Assembly: GCA_001695595.3 (NCBI GenBank)
Contig: MBPM02000125.1
Location: 62,001-126,000, forward strand
DNA length: 64,000 nt
DNA from: Plasmopara viticola
Taxonomy: Eukaryota; Oomycota; Peronosporomycetes; Peronosporales; Peronosporaceae
Direction of reading: 5' to 3'
Every line of letters begins with the position of its first letter. Positions within the stretch are counted from its first letter, which is position 1. The position numbers were made by a program, and so were the translations under genes. Below, in pieces: positions 63,399 to 64,000 of the stretch. The notes below the pieces were generated by a model. The model saw only the letters and a program-made list of their open reading frames with translations. It had not been told where the DNA came from and did not search any database.

Positions 63399-64000
63399 AT
63401 GAAGCGCCGTGTTGCAACGAAGCGTGGGACGGCGACCCAGCCTCAGCGCAAGAAGCGTGCGCTAGGGGATGATGCTTTTGACTGGGGCAAGGATAAAACA
63501 AATGACGTGATCGCGTCGGACAGCGAAGTCAGTGCACATGCTAGCGGCGCTAGTGACAACGAAAGTGAGGAAGACCAGAAAGAGACAGCACAGGAGAAGC
63601 GTTTGCGTTTGGCTAAAGAGTATTTGGGTAAGATTACGGCGCAGGAGGCAGGTGGTACCGACGATGAGGGTGAAGAAGGCGATGGCGTTGAGGAGCGCGT
63701 GGGTGCACGATTAAAACAGGATGCGCTGGAAGCGATGGGTAAGCTTTTTAAAAAGGTGGCAGCCGACTACGCAAAGTTTGAGTTCGACGCCGACTCCACA
63801 AAGTTTTTAAAAGGTCACCGTCTACCAGTGACTTGCCTCTGTCTTCTGGAAGATGGTAAGACAGCCTTTTCGGGTGCCAAGGACGGATCGCTACTGCGAT
63901 GGGATCTGGTCCATCAAAAGAAGATCAAGCTTACGCTACCCAGAGATGATGTGGCTACCACAAAAGCGACGACGGACAAGGATCGCTGCATCTTGGCGCT
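63399..64000 (+). CDS. RRP9: U3 snoRNP WD40 protein Rrp9 (U3-55K), truncated by window end
   Basis: Open from the ATG at 63399 to the end of the window (200 complete codons), without a stop. The N-terminus is basic (MKRRVATKRGTATQPQRKKR), probably a nucleolar signal, followed by an acidic stretch (SDNESEEDQKETAQ). Then EKRLRLAKEYLGKI and RLKQDALEAMGKL match the conserved pre-WD40 segment of Rrp9. The first WD40 repeat is GHRLPVTCLCLL then FSGAKDGSLLRWDL. Rrp9 binds the U3 snoRNA box B/C motif and is needed for early pre-18S rRNA processing (family knowledge). No intron is evident in the visible part. A LINE sits immediately upstream. Confidence 0.88.
   Translation, partial: MKRRVATKRGTATQPQRKKRALGDDAFDWGKDKTNDVIASDSEVSAHASGASDNESEEDQKETAQEKRLRLAKEYLGKITAQEAGGTDDEGEEGDGVEERVGARLKQDALEAMGKLFKKVAADYAKFEFDADSTKFLKGHRLPVTCLCLLEDGKTAFSGAKDGSLLRWDLVHQKKIKLTLPRDDVATTKATTDKDRCILA

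Overview
The window looks like nuclear DNA of an oomycete (Peronosporales type, such as Phytophthora or a downy mildew); the species cannot be told from the sequence. Reasons: short spliceosomal introns (about 50-80 bp, one of 213 bp) with clean GT...AG ends, a mixture of intronless and multi-exon genes, an FKBP-TPR-cyclophilin fusion, a BED-like zinc-finger/coiled-coil protein of a kind I associate with oomycetes, and islands of conserved housekeeping genes separated by long, decayed, transposon-rich stretches.

Layout. 0-8 kb is a gene island: a dual FKBP/cyclophilin immunophilin (minus strand, 3 exons) lies divergently to a very large kinesin (plus strand, 3 exons). 8-24.4 kb is accessory DNA: a LINE-derived short retroelement with target-site duplications, a broken DDE transposon with arrayed terminal motifs, a copia gag scrap, two adjacent perfect palindromes, a possible Harbinger scrap and a 5' LINE fragment ending in an A-tract. 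24.4-28 kb holds a two-exon BED-like zinc-finger/coiled-coil gene and a convergent two-exon four-helix membrane protein. 28-30.2 kb holds an unknown ORF with one in-frame stop and a decayed MULE transposase. 30.4-35.1 kb (minus strand) holds Rab GDI followed 170 bp downstream by a nine-exon kinesin-14. 35.1-47.3 kb is a second degraded region, with a broken copy of part of the large kinesin, a second copy of the short retroelement and several coding remnants. 47.4-50.7 kb holds an ankyrin-repeat gene and a six-exon myotubularin-family phosphatase on the plus strand. 50.7-60.2 kb has no recognisable gene. At 60.2-63.3 kb a 5'-truncated LINE, flanked by a 17-bp target-site duplication, sits about 95 bp upstream of the U3 snoRNP WD40 gene RRP9, which runs off the right edge.

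How the genes relate. There is no operon logic. Two kinesins, Rab GDI and a phosphoinositide phosphatase share a cytoskeleton/membrane-traffic theme, but I take the co-location as neighbourhood, not a pathway. The most unusual item is the large kinesin: its tail appears to hold a discoidin (F5/8C)-like fold interrupted by a domain resembling the N-terminal microtubule-binding domain of the ciliary protein IFT54 (TRAF3IP1).
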